Shown one piece after another: positions 33,761 to 44,626 of a DNA stretch of 64,000 bases. Every line of letters begins with the position of its first letter. Position 1 is the first letter of the stretch. The position numbers and the translations under genes were made by a program. The stretch spans positions 16,885,001-16,949,000 of the forward strand of contig NC_083387.1 of the NCBI RefSeq assembly GCF_031755915.1. Reading direction: 5' to 3'. This DNA is from Ziziphus jujuba. Lineage: Eukaryota; Streptophyta; Magnoliopsida; Rosales; Rhamnaceae. The notes under the pieces are model-generated. The model ran no database searches. It was not told the DNA's origin and saw only the letters and a list, made by a program, of their open reading frames with translations.

Positions 33761-34312
33761 TGATGGGGACATGATCAAGAGCCCTTCAAGATGGAGCCCA
33801 GATCCACTTCAAATGTCTACAGGACCCATAACCCAAGCACGAGCAAAGAGATTGAAAGAGGCACTAAATGGTTTAATCTAGGAGGTGTTTACAACCCAAG
33901 GAAGCAAGTTCATTAGTGAAGATGAACTAAAATTGGTCCATATGATTGGGATGGTGGACGCCAAGGTGAAAGAGAGTTTAACACATGGACTTCTAAAACA
34001 TGGTGATGTGGCATCATATGGTGACATGGCATCCAACTAAACTTGGCCAAATTTTATAATTAGGAAAATATTAATTTTTATCTATGTTTTGATTGGATTT
34101 TGGCATGTTGCCTATTTACTTTCCTAATTTAGTTTTTATTAGGTTTTTAAATTACTTTCCTAATTTTATTAGAGTTGAATTGGTCAAAGAATTAAAGGCC
34201 ATTCAAATTAGGAAACTAGGAGCTAAATTAGGTTTCCTAAAGCTAGCCACATTACGTTTCCTAAACCTAACCAAATTAGGTTTCCTAAACCTAATCACAT
34301 TAAGTTTTCTAA
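33761..34312 (+). repeat. A3 5' LTR, truncated
   Basis: TGATGGGGACATGATC to the palindrome array (about 34225-34312). The last ~350 bp, including the TATA region and primer site, are deleted. The joint to integrase lies in a TTTTCTAA shared by both sides. Confidence 0.82.
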
Positions 34313-34970
34313 TATGGCACATTTTATTGCATGTCATAAAACTGATGATGCATCTCATATTACTGATTTGTTCTTTAAACAAATTGTTAGGTTGCATGGA
34401 ATGCCTAGAACAATAGTGTCTGATAGAGATGCAAAATTCTTAAGTTACTTTTGGAAAACGTTGTGGGCTAAGTTGGGTACTAAATTGTTGTTTTCTACTA
34501 CTTGTCATCCACAAACTGATGGACAAACAGAGGTAGTAAATATAACTTTGTCTACTTTGTGGCGTGCGTTGATAAGTAAGAATATTAAAACTTGGGAAGA
34601 ATGTTTGCCTCATGTTGAATTTGGTTACAATAGATCTGTACATTCAGCCACTAAATTTTCACCTTTTGAAATTGTATATGGTTTTAATCCTTTAACTCCA
34701 TTGGATTTAACAACTTTACCTTTGAGTGAGCGTGCTAATTTAGATGGGAAAAAGAAAGCTGATTTTGTTAGGCAACTACATGAGAAAGCTAGAGCTAATA
34801 TTGAAAGGAGAACCGAATAATACATGACGAAAGCAAACAAAGGGCGCCAACAAGTTGTTTTTGAGCCTGGAGATTGGGTTTGGTTACATTTGAGGAAGGA
34901 GAGATTTCCCGTACAAAGAAAGTCTAAACTCATGCCGCGTGGAGATGGTCCATTCCAAGTATTGGAGAAA
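34313..34970 (+). pseudogene. A3 integrase core, upstream part
   Basis: One open frame 34314-34820: [39 protein letters not shown] with the second catalytic Asp, [12 protein letters not shown] with the third acidic residue, [43 protein letters not shown]. After a stop (CAA-type codon to TAA) the frame continues: [32 protein letters not shown]. The first catalytic Asp is missing, lost in the LTR-integrase deletion. C1 is inserted at 34971. Confidence 0.87.
34966..34970. other. C1 target site duplication, left copy (AGAAA)
   Basis: AGAAA at 34966-34970 and again at 41764-41768, directly outside the two C1 LTRs. Five base pairs is the usual length for Ty3/gypsy integrases. Confidence 0.93.
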
Positions 34971-36710
34971 TGATGTGTAAAATCAACTCGCAAGTGCACG
35001 AATCGTTTTCAAGTAATAAAGTGGAAAAATAGGGTTGTCGTACCCAAGGGATTAAGTATTAAGTACCAAAGATAATTAGGTTTTGATAATATTTGAACTA
35101 AAATTTAAGATGACAATTGAAAACTAAATAAACTAAATTAAACAAAAGCAATCAATTAAAATTAGATTAATTTCAAGTAAGAGAGAATTGAATAATTATG
35201 AATACTAGGGCATTTGATTTCACCACTAACCATTCCAATTTAATTACTTAAATATGTGAATTTAATTAACTAGTAATTTTGTTAACCATACTTAATCACA
35301 AAATTAATCAAAAGTAGTTTCCACTCACAATTGATAATATTCACATAACCTAATTTATTTCTTCCGGCCTATAAATTAAATCATGCAAATTCATCAAGCA
35401 TAGATTAAGCAAATAATATGGCATGAGACATAACTATTTTCCAATCAATTATGCATTCATGTAAATCATTGGAGATCCATAATATTATCCTTTTCCAAGC
35501 TCAAATATTATTAAAATCATTCATTCCTTCCGGCCTATGAAAGCATTAAGTATACCAATGATTTATTAACAAAACATATTACTAATTAAATAAAACTCAA
35601 CATATATTAAAATAATTAAACCTTCATAGTTAGGGCTACATCATAGCCTAGCTATGAAAATTAGTTCATGGTAAAAATAATTTCAACATCCATAATTATT
35701 AAAAATAACAAGATTCACAATTAAAGAGAAAGGAAAAGAGAATAAAAACTATTGAAGAAATTCTCCTCCAAGAGCTCTCAAAGTCGTAGCCTTCTTCTCC
35801 AAGCAAGCCCACGTCTCTCTGCTTCCTCCAAGCTCTCCAATTGATCTTCTAAAACTCTAAAATTTTAAAACCCTAGAACCCTTAAGAGAATCTTAGAAAC
35901 TCCCAAAATTTGGTTTGTTTCTATTTAAGCCTCCTAAAAGCTCTTAAATAACTCTCTAAACTTGTATATCTTCATTCAATGTGGTGGGGGCTATATATAT
36001 AGGGCCTTGGGAATCTTTTTCTCTCTTTATTTTCAATGTGGGAGTCTTGGAAGATACCTTTTTTATGCCATGAAGAAGGTTGGACGAATTTCATGTGTAA
36101 AAAGGAAATTGTATATTACTTGCTCTCTACTACTTTCCTTTTATCTAATTCCTCCTAAAAAAAATAGTTAATTAGTCTAATTTACCCTTAATGAAGCATG
36201 TGATATGACATGTGCCTCATTAATGATAAATTAACCAATTATTGCCACTTGTTTTTATCTTGGCCCTCAAATTGCCTTAATTTTCTCTTTTGATCAATGG
36301 TGGAGATTTAACTAGAATATTCCTTTTTATAAATTTCAAACTTTAAATGATGATAACTCTTTGCTCGCACCTCGAAATCCAAAAATAACGAGACATTTGA
36401 AATCCTCAGATTGTGATGGAATATATGACATCCACTTCCATCATGAAATTCCCGATAGAATCTTTATGGAATCTTCAAGGTATCTTTTTGGAATCTTTTT
36501 AATGCTTAGTCCGTTCAAGCTCAAATCTTGCTTCCCACCATAATTCGACCCAAGGAATCCATCTTTATGGTTGTTTTCTTAAAATTCTTCCTCTTTCACC
36601 TAGATTAAGAAAAATACATAATTAAGTATCTTTCCATAACAAATTAACACAAACTAACAAATATTAAGCTATAAATATGGCATAAAATCATCAATATTTT
36701 AGACCTAACA
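34971..36710 (-). repeat. C1 3' LTR (1740 bp)
   Basis: Minus strand TGTTAGGTCTAAAATATTG (36710) to ...TTTTACACATCA (34971). TATA-like TATATATATA at about 35992-36001 in a CCTATATATATAGCCCCC context. Small ORFs inside (such as 36361-36543) recur in other C LTRs only because the sequence is repeated. Confidence 0.93.
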
Positions 36711-36748
36711 AATACCCCCAAACTTAAGATTTGCTAGTCCCTAGCAAA
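36711..36748 (-). other. C1 polypurine tract with adjacent hairpin
   Basis: Minus strand: stem TTTGCTAG (36748-36741), loop GGA, stem CTAGCAAA (36737-36730), then TCTTAAGTTTGGGGGTATT up to the LTR start. The purine tract should prime plus-strand synthesis. The hairpin is also present in C2 and, with paired changes, in D2. Confidence 0.75.
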
Positions 36749-37218
36749 GAAAAAGAATAAGAAAATTAAATGTTATTTAAAGAACATAAGATACTTTAAT
36801 GAGGTGCCTAAAAAATTGTATAACATATGACTTTTCAAATGGTTTCAAAGTAATTATGTAACTCAATACCTTATATTCTATCAAACATATATGATACTTC
36901 CAATGTGTGTGTGTGGAAATCAATTTATACACTTAATTATCATATGCTTGAATAAATTTACAAGAATTAGAGATTGAGAATAACGTATGAACTACCATAT
37001 GCTTGACTTAATTATCACTCTCCACTAATGTAGGTTAAGGCACCACCTTAAATCATTAGGACTTCATGGTTTCTATTGTTAAGGCTAATGGATAAGGCTA
37101 AAGAAAGAAAAGGATAGGATATAATAAATCAAAGAAAGAAAGCTAAAATTAAAAATCAATGAATAAATTACTTGTAAAATTTGTTTCCTTATTAGAACTT
37201 CTTTTCTTATTTTAACTT

Positions 37219-37406
37219 CAATTTCAATATCCTTTTTCTCCTTTTTATTGTGCATACATTCTTCAAACCACACATATTCTATCTTTATTTCTTTTTTTTC
37301 TTTTCTTTTTTTTTTTCTTTCTTTTCCCCTAAACCCCCAATTTCAATATCCTTTTTCTCCTTTTTCTTGTGCATACATTCTTCAACTCACACATATTCTA
37401 TCTTTA
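37219..37406 (-). repeat. Direct duplication, period about 119 bp
   Basis: CAATTTCAATATCCTTTTTC through the ACACATATTCTATCTTTATT phrase occurs at about 37219-37287 and again at 37338-37406. C2 has only one copy (about 45127-45200). Confidence 0.75.
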
Positions 37407-38159
37407 TTGCACATTCAAACCTCCAATTTACACAAAAATGCATACTAGAGCCAAATTCACCAAATACTTAACCTCCAAACTTTATTTTTTTTTTCTTTTT
37501 TTCATTTTTTTCTTTTTCAACACTCAAACAAGCTCACAAGCATATATTCATATCAATTCAATTAAAGCTCTCTTTGTAGTATGTTCAAGGTAGGAAAAAG
37601 AAATTTAAGGCTCAAAAAGGGTAAGTAAATGTACTTTAATGAAGAAAATGCTCTAATACATCTTTATGCGTCCTAAAGGCTCAAATAAGGTACAAGTGGA
37701 AGATAATGTATTAGGTTGGCTTGAAAGGCTCAAACTTAAACAAAGATGGCCTAAATCATGTTCTTAGTAATGCATTCACCTAGGATTTCGCCTCAAGCAA
37801 TAATCAAGCAAGTTCTAGAGTTCAATTAATAATAAAGTACTCTAATTCATGCAAACCTTCTTCAAAACACAATCTAAATTATGCATTATTGATTATGTGC
37901 TCAAAATTTATTGAAAGTAACAATATGTGAATATAAATTCAAGCATTTAAGCATACACAAAAACAAATCCACCATCTAAAAACCAATTTATTTTCAATCA
38001 TAGTCTTATCATAGGCTCATTAAAGTACTTAAGAAAACACCACAAAAACAATTTTTTTTTTTGTAATAATGAAGGAAAATAAAAACTAAAACTAACATTT
38101 TTGAAAACTTATAAAAACACTTAAATGGACAAGATTTAAAAGATGCAAAGCATGCTTTT

Positions 38160-38173
38160 CACCCCCAAACTTA
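38160..38173 (-). other. C1 second polypurine-like tract
   Basis: Minus strand TAAGTTTGGGGGTG, preceded by CAATGAGGACATTGTTCATT. It shares AAGTTTGGGGGT with the tract at the LTR edge, 1.45 kb away. Confidence 0.6.
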
Positions 38174-38532
38174 AAATGAACAATGTCCTCATTGTGAAAA
38201 ACATAAAATAAAGCAAAAGTAAAAAAAAGATAAAGAATACTCCCCATTGAAAACATGGAATGTATGTACTCCAATGCATATTCAAGGTGGTTATACTCCA
38301 AAAACCTAACTTTAGACTTGAAATTCTCAACATTCGTCTTTTGCTCTTTTACACCTAAACATCTTAAAACCTTGCAAAAACTCAAACAAAACACATCAAA
38401 ACAACCTAAAAACAAGAAAACAACTAAAAACAACTAAAATAAATAGATAAATATAAGGTAAAGAAAGAAACTTGGGTTGCCTCCCAAGAGCGCTTGTTTA
38501 AAGTCATTAGCTTGACTTCATCCTTTTGATGT

Positions 38533-39762
38533 TCAACCTGGATTAAATATGTAAATGATGTCATCCTCATAATATTGTCCAAGCTTATGATATGGAAATT
38601 GTGCATGATGATAATCTTGTGGCCTTAGCAAACTTTTAACTCCTTGTCCTATATAAGTCTCAATTTGAACTAAAAGCATGAATTGAACTTTCTTTTCGGT
38701 AGATTGGATTCTTTTAGGTCCAAAAATGCTTTGTTTGTCTCCTTTTGGGATGTATTCAACCTCAATTGCATTTTCGGAGCATGGACATACATTTTGGGCT
38801 CTTGAAAATTCAATATTTGGCTTGAAAATTTGAGATTTAGTCTCTGTTGGTAAGCGATCTTCTTGAAGTGCGGCCATAGCTTTATCCTCATCAGATTTAG
38901 CCAAATTTTGGCTTGATTGATTCCTTGACTTATCCTCTTCATGATCCTTAAGCCCTTTTTGCAATGAATTTGAAGGAAAATTAGAAAATTCCCATGAACT
39001 AGTGATAGTGCGTTGGGAAACTTCTTTTGGTGGGCAATCTTGGTTATGTGTGTGTACCTCATTAAACTTATCCAAAATTGAAGATTCTTGTTGCATTTCA
39101 CTCCTTATAGACACCTCTTCATGTTCCTCAAATCCTTTGTCATCATTATATGGCTCTTGAATGAATTCAAATTCATCAACTTGCTTATTACACATAATCT
39201 CCATATTAGTTTCCAAGTCTTCTTGGGATCCTTGTGAAAAAGTTGTCATTGATTGCTCCAATTGAACTTGAAAGTTTGTACTTGGAGAATATTGATTTTG
39301 CAACTTGCCAATCGCTTCATAACATTTAGAAAATGTTTCCCTATGCCTTTCCATACACTCGATCAAAGATGTGCTCACTTGATAACTTGAAAGATCTGAA
39401 TTGTCATACCTTGAATAACTTTGCGGAGCAAAAGGATTTCCCACTTGACAATGTTCACTTAAATGATTGCCTCCACACCATTGACATGTTATAGCTTGAA
39501 CCCCAAAATTTGCAACTTGATTATATTGTCTTGATAAGTCTTCTATTGAGTCTTCTAGAGCAAAAGGATTCCCCACTTGACAATTTTCACTTGAGTGATT
39601 TACTCCACAGCATTCACAAGATACAGGTTGAACTCTAAAATTTGCAACGAGTGTAGACATGATTGCAATATTCTTTTGTAACTCGACAAAATTTTCACTT
39701 GGAGAACTAGTTGGCTCCCCATAATCCCAATAAGGTTGATGACCATAAGCTTGATATTCCAT
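38533..39762 (-). CDS. Gag-like protein with two zinc knuckles (409 aa)
   Basis: The only long intact ORF in a complete element. It starts at the ATG at 39762 (MEYQAYGHQPYWDYGEP), 353 bp after the primer site. Two zinc knuckles of the form CX2CX3HX4C lie at residues 49-61 and 93-105. Each sits in a repeat of about 44 residues that ends CQVGNPFA, the phrase that also follows the knuckle in the G Gag. The middle is acidic and Gln/Ser-rich, without a visible capsid domain. The C-terminus (about 355-409) is aromatic and ends YEDDIIYIFNPG. A nucleic-acid-binding role, perhaps in packaging this element's RNA, is inferred from the knuckles only. No protease, RT or integrase motif is present. It could also be a relic frame that escaped mutation because it is young. 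Confidence 0.75.
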   Translation of the reverse strand: MEYQAYGHQPYWDYGEPTSSPSENFVELQKNIAIMSTLVANFRVQPVSCECCGVNHSSENCQVGNPFALEDSIEDLSRQYNQVANFGVQAITCQWCGGNHLSEHCQVGNPFAPQSYSRYDNSDLSSYQVSTSLIECMERHRETFSKCYEAIGKLQNQYSPSTNFQVQLEQSMTTFSQGSQEDLETNMEIMCNKQVDEFEFIQEPYNDDKGFEEHEEVSIRSEMQQESSILDKFNEVHTHNQDCPPKEVSQRTITSSWEFSNFPSNSLQKGLKDHEEDKSRNQSSQNLAKSDEDKAMAALQEDRLPTETKSQIFKPNIEFSRAQNVCPCSENAIEVEYIPKGDKQSIFGPKRIQSTEKKVQFMLLVQIETYIGQGVKSLLRPQDYHHAQFPYHKLGQYYEDDIIYIFNPG

Positions 39763-40114
39763 GATTTTCTTAAAAAGAAAACACTAACAAAACAAAGGTT
39801 CAAATTAATTGCAAGTTTGTCAAGCAAACAATTAAAATTAAACCCTAGTATACAAACTAAAATTGAAAATAATAAAGATAAACAAAAGTTGAAAATAAGA
39901 AAAAATCCTAAGTATGCATAACTTTTAACCTAGACACCAATAAATTTAAAATAAGTATTAAAAATTCAAAGCAAGTTGGCCAAACAAGCAAAGAATTAAA
40001 ACCCTAGCATGCAACACTAAAACCAAAATTAAGAAATAAATACAAAAATTTAAAATAAGAAAACAATGTTCAAAGTACTACTAAACCCAATCCGAATTAA
40101 TATTAATGCCTTAA
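39763..40114 (-). other. C1 leader
   Basis: 352 bp between primer site and the ORF start, A-rich on the plus strand, no ORF. Confidence 0.7.
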
Positions 40115-40132
40115 TCCCCGGCAACGGCGCCA
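40115..40132 (-). other. C1 primer binding site (Athila type)
   Basis: Minus strand TGGCGCCGTTGCCGGGGA, six bases after the LTR end. This sequence is the usual site of Athila-like plant elements, matched by tRNA-Asp to my knowledge. Confidence 0.85.
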
Positions 40133-40138
40133 AAAACT

Positions 40139-41763
40139 TGATATGTAAAATCATTTAAGATGGCAATTGAAAACTAAATAAACTAAATTAAACAAAAGCA
40201 ATCAATTAAAATTATATCAATTTCAAGTAAGAGAGAGAATTGAATAATTATGAATACTAGGGCATTTGATTTCACCACTAACTATTCCAATTTAATTACT
40301 TAAATATGTGAATTTAATTAACTACTAATTTTGTTAACCACACTTAATCACAAAATTAATCAAAAGTAGTTTCCACTCACAATTGATAATATTCACATAA
40401 CCTAATTTATTCCTTCCAGCCTATAAATTAAATCATGCAAATTCATCAAGCATAGATTAAGCAAATAATATGGCATGAGACATAACTATTTTCCAATCAA
40501 TTATGCATTCATGTAAATCATTGGAGATCCATAATATTATCCTTTTCCAAGCTCAAATATTATTAAAATCATTCATTCCTTCCGGCCTATGAAAGCATTA
40601 AGTATACCAATGATTTATTAACAAAACATATTACTAATTAAATAAAACTCAACATATATTAAAATAATTAAACATTCATAGTTAGGGCTACATCATAGCC
40701 CTAGCTCTGAAAATTAGTTCATGGTAAAAATAATTTCAACATCCATAATTATTAAAAATAATAAGATTCACAATTAAAGAGAAAGGAAAAGAGAATAAAA
40801 ACTATTGAAGAAATTCTCCTCCAAGAGCTCTCAAAGTCGTAGCCTTCTTCTCCAAGCAAGCCCACGTCTCTCTGCTTCCTCCAAGCTCTCCAATTGATCT
40901 TCTAAAACTCTAAAATTTTAAAACCCTAGAACCCTTAAGAGAATCTTAGAAACTCCCAAAATTTGGTTTGTTTCTATTTAAGCCTCCTAAAAGCTCTTAA
41001 ATAACTCTCTAAACTTGTATATCTTCATTCAATGTGGTGGGGGCTATATATATAGGGCCTTGGGAATTTTTTTCTCTCTTTATTTTCAATGTGGGAGTCT
41101 TGGAAGATACCTTTTTTAAGCCATGAAGAAGGTTGGACGAATTTCATGTGTAAAAAGGAAACTGTATATTACTTGCTCTCTACTACTTTCCTTTTATCTA
41201 ATTCCTCCTAAAAAAAATAGTTAATTAGTCTAATTTACCTTTAATGAAGCATGTGATATGACATGTGCCTCATTAATGATAAATTAACCAATTATTGCCA
41301 CTTGTTTTTATCTTGGCCCTCAAATTGCCTTAATTCTCTCTTTTGATCAATGGTGGAGATTTAACTAGAATATTCCTTTTTATAAATTTCAAACTTTAAA
41401 TGATGATAACTCTTTGCTCGCACCTCGAAATCCAAAAATAACGAGACATTTGAAATCCTCAGATTGTGATGGAATATATGACATCCACTTCCATCATGAA
41501 ATTCCCGATAGAATCTTTATGGAATCTTCAAGGTATCTTTTTGGAATCTTTTTAATGCTTAGTCCGTTCAAGCTCAAATTTTGCTTCCCACCATAATTCG
41601 ACCCAAGGAATCCATCTTTATGGTTGTTTTCTTAAAATTCTTCCTCTTTCACCTAGATTAAGAAAAATACATAATTAAGTATCTTTCCATAACAAATTAA
41701 CACAAACTAACAAATATTAAGCTATAAATATGGCATAAAATCATCAATATTTTAGACCTAACA
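40139..41763 (-). repeat. C1 5' LTR (1625 bp)
   Basis: Same as 34971-36710 except that about 115 bp on the U5 side are missing: TGATATGTAAAATC is followed directly by ATTTAAGATGGC. TATA-like box at about 41046-41055. Otherwise only scattered single differences. Confidence 0.92.
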
Positions 41764-41768
41764 AGAAA

Positions 41769-42233
41769 CTTAATGACAATGCCTATAAGTTGGATCTTCC
41801 AGGTGAGAATAATGTGAGTGCTACTTTTAATGTCACTAAATTATCTCATTTTTGTGCAGGTGCTGATTTGAGGTCAAATCCTTTTCAAGAGGAGGGGAAT
41901 GATGAGGACATGACCAGGAGCACCCCAAGATGGATTCCAGAGCCACTTCAAATCTCTACGGGACCAATAACCAGGGCAAGAGCAAAGAGCTTTAAAGAAG
42001 CACTAAATTGTTTAATCCAAGAGGTGTTCACATCCCAAAGAAGCAAGTTCATTACTGAAAATGAACCAAAATTGGTCCATATGATTGGAACAGAGGATAC
42101 CAACACGAAAGTAAGCCTAATGCATGGAATCCAACAATATGGTGATGTGGCACGATTTGATGACATGGATGGTGACGTGACATCATATGCGCCTACATGG
42201 CATTGGTTGAATTTTATAATTAGGAAATATTAG
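41769..42233 (+). pseudogene. A3 integrase C-terminus with LTR-encoded tail
   Basis: Continues the integrase interrupted by C1: [36 protein letters not shown], purine tract (41887-41899), then into the LTR: GPITRARAKSFKEAL and on to a stop at 42233, about 110 codons inside the LTR. Same design as A1 and A2. It is silent without its upstream part. Confidence 0.82.
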
Positions 42234-42800
42234 TTTTTATTTTATGTCTTGATTGGATTTTGGCATGTTGCCTATTTTATTTTCTGAATTTAGTTTTATT
42301 AGGTTTTTAAATTACTTTCCAATTCTTATTAGGAAACTAGGAGATAAATTAGTTTTCCTAAACCTAACCAAATTAGGTTTTCTAAAGCTAATCACATTAG
42401 GTTTCATAAACCTAACCACATTAGGTTTCTTAAACCTAATTTTCGTCCATAATTATTCCATAATTATTTTTAGCAAATTTAGGAAAGCTTTGTAATTATT
42501 TTTGCCTATTTAAAGGCATACAAGTCATGAATAAAATTCATATTACAATTCTGATTCAAAGTGGGAGTAATTCTCTTGGTTCTCTAAGAACTATATCGAA
42601 CTTTTCAAGCTTTGCTTATGGAGTTCAAATTTGACTTATCAATAGATTATTCCGCACCTATTGTGGCGTCGTCACCATACCAAGGCTCTTACCTTAAATA
42701 TAGGTAATGGGTCGAGGTCTTTCATTGATAACTTATAATTAGATGGTCTAATTCAATCTTTGTTACAGATTTAGAGATAGGTCGCTCTAGGTTCGTATGA
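41900..42800 (+). repeat. A3 3' LTR (901 bp)
   Basis: TGATGAGGACATGACC to TTCGTATGA (final CA mutated to GA). Four palindrome units at about 42345-42440. TATTTAAAGGC near 42508. Confidence 0.88.
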
Positions 42801-42907
42801 TACATGATAGTTTAAAATCATATGTGGAGCATAATGAGGTCAATAAGATAAAAGATGAAGGTTTAAGTGATGCCATGAAGTCTCAACCAGCAAGGTACGT
42901 TCCACCA
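42801..42907 (+). pseudogene. G-type gag scrap (G3)
   Basis: Matches G1 63350-63454 (ATGTGGAGCATAATGAGG, GATGAAGGTTTAAGTGATGC, to CCACCA). Short and frame-broken. C2 begins at its right end, inside the codon run that in G1 continues with CATGTAAGAG. Confidence 0.85.
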
Positions 42908-44626
42908 TGATGTGTAAAATCAACTCGCAAGTGCATTAATCGTTTTCAACTAATAAAGTGGAAAAATAAGGTTGTCGTACCCAAGGGATTAAGAATTAAG
43001 TACCAAAGATAATTAGGTTTTGGTAATGTTTGATCTAACAATAAGATAGCAATTGAAAACTAAATAAACTAAATTAAACAATAGCAATCAATTAAAATTA
43101 GATCAATTTCAAGTAAGAGATAGAATTAAATAATTATGAATACTAGGGCATTTGATTTCACCACTAACTATTCCAATGTAATTACTCAAATATGTGAATT
43201 TAATTTACTAGTAATTTTGTTAACCACACTTAATCACAAAATTAATCAAAAATAGTTTCCACTCGCAATTGATAATATTCACATAACCTAATTTATTCCT
43301 TCCGGCCTATAAATTAAATCATGCAAATTCATTAAGCATAGATTAAGCAAATAATATGGCATGAGACATAATTATTTTCCAATCTATTATGCATTCATGT
43401 AAATCATTGGAGATCCATAATATTATCCTTTTCCAAGCTCAAATATTATTAAAATCATTCATTCTTTCCGGCCTATGAAAGCATTAAGCATACCAGCGAT
43501 TTATTAACAAAACATATTACTAATTAAATAAAACTCAACATATATTAAAATAATTAGACCTTCATAGTTAGGGCTACATCATAACCCTAGCTATGAAATT
43601 AGTTCATGGCAAAAATAATTTCAACATCCATAATTAGAAAGAAAAAAACAATAATGTCCACGATTAAAGAGAAAGAGAAGAGAATAAAAACTATTGAAGA
43701 AATCCTCCTCCAAAAGCTCTCCAAGTCATAGCCTTCTTCTCCAAGCAAGCCCATATCTCTATGCCTCCTCTAAACTCTCTAATTGATCTTCTAACACTCT
43801 AAAACTTTAAAATCCTAGAACCCTTAAGAGAACCTTAGAAATTCCTAAAATTTGGTTTGTTTCTATTTAAGCCTCCTATAAGGTCTTAAATAACTCTCTA
43901 AACTTGTATATCTTCCTTCAATGTGATGGGGGCTATATATAGAGGACCTTGGGAAGTTGTTTCTCTCTTCATTTTCAATGTGGGAGTCTTGGAAGATACC
44001 TTTTTTAGGCCATCAAGAGGGTTGGAAGATAACTTGATATTACTTGCTCTCCAATACTTTCCTTTTCTCTAATTCTTTCTAAAAAAATAGTTAATTAGTC
44101 TAATTTACCTTTAATGAAGCGTGACATGTGCCTCATTAATGATAAATTAACCAATTATTGCCACTTGTCTTTATCTTGACCCTCAAATTGCATTGATTCC
44201 CTCTTTTGATCAATGGTGGAGATTTAACTAGAATATTCCTTCTTATAAATTCCAAACTTTAAATGACGATAACTCTTTGCTCGCATCTCGAAATTCAAAA
44301 ATAACGAGACATTCAAAATCCTCAGATCGTGATGATTCATATGACATCCACTTCCATCATGAAATTCCCAATAGAATCTTTATGGAATCTTCAAGATATC
44401 TTTTTGGAATCTTTTTAATGCTTAGTCCGTTTGAGCTCAAATCTTGCTTGCCACCATAATTTGACCCAAGGAATCCATTTTTATGGTTGTTTTCTTAAAA
44501 TTCTTCCTCTTTCACCTAAATTAAGAAAAATACATAATTAAGTATCTTTCCATAACAAATCAACACAAACTAATAAATATTAAGCTATAAATATGGCATA
44601 AAATCATCAATATTTTAGACGTAACA
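42908..44626 (-). repeat. C2 3' LTR (1719 bp)
   Basis: TGATGTGTAAAATC at 42908 to GACGTAACA at 44626 on the plus strand, followed by the purine tract and the TTTGCTAG hairpin (44646-44664). Confidence 0.9.

Larger units (their letters stand above)
36749..38532 (-). other. C1 3' noncoding region
   Basis: About 1.8 kb without a credible gene. Contains a 119-bp-period duplication (37219-37406), poly-pyrimidine runs, a palindrome AAAGCATGCTTT near 38147-38158, a second purine tract (38160-38173) and, next to the ORF stop, the phrase AAGCGCTCTTGGGAGGCAAC (about 38491-38472), a landmark I know from the 3' part of Athila/Tat-like elements. Confidence 0.75.
34971..41763 (-). mobile_element. C1: complete non-autonomous Athila-like element
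   Basis: 6793 bp with a perfect 5-bp target duplication. Minus-strand order: 5' LTR (41763-40139), primer site of tRNA-Asp type, leader, a 409-codon ORF with two zinc knuckles, ~1.8 kb noncoding region with two polypurine-like tracts, 3' LTR (36710-34971). No protease, RT, RNase H or integrase is present. The two LTRs are very similar apart from one ~115-bp deletion, so insertion is recent relative to the rest of the window. Confidence 0.92.
33761..42800 (+). mobile_element. A3: internally deleted Ty3/gypsy element hosting C1
   Basis: A 5' LTR piece (33761-34312) is fused directly to integrase (34313-34970). C1 interrupts between codons of the GPF region. Integrase resumes at 41769 and runs into a complete 3' LTR (41900-42800). 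The primer site, gag, protease, RT and RNase H are gone. The left flank is A6 and the right flank a G gag scrap. No target duplication matches. Confidence 0.82.

Noticed and set aside
36361..36543. 60-codon ORF repeated at 41414, 44277, 48553 and 57376
   Set aside because: It lies inside the C LTR and recurs only because the LTR does. No coding-type conservation pattern is evident and no domain is recognised.
42801..42907. C2 target duplication (CACCA at left)
   Set aside because: The right flank is ATAAA, so no duplication; C2's right edge is probably rearranged.
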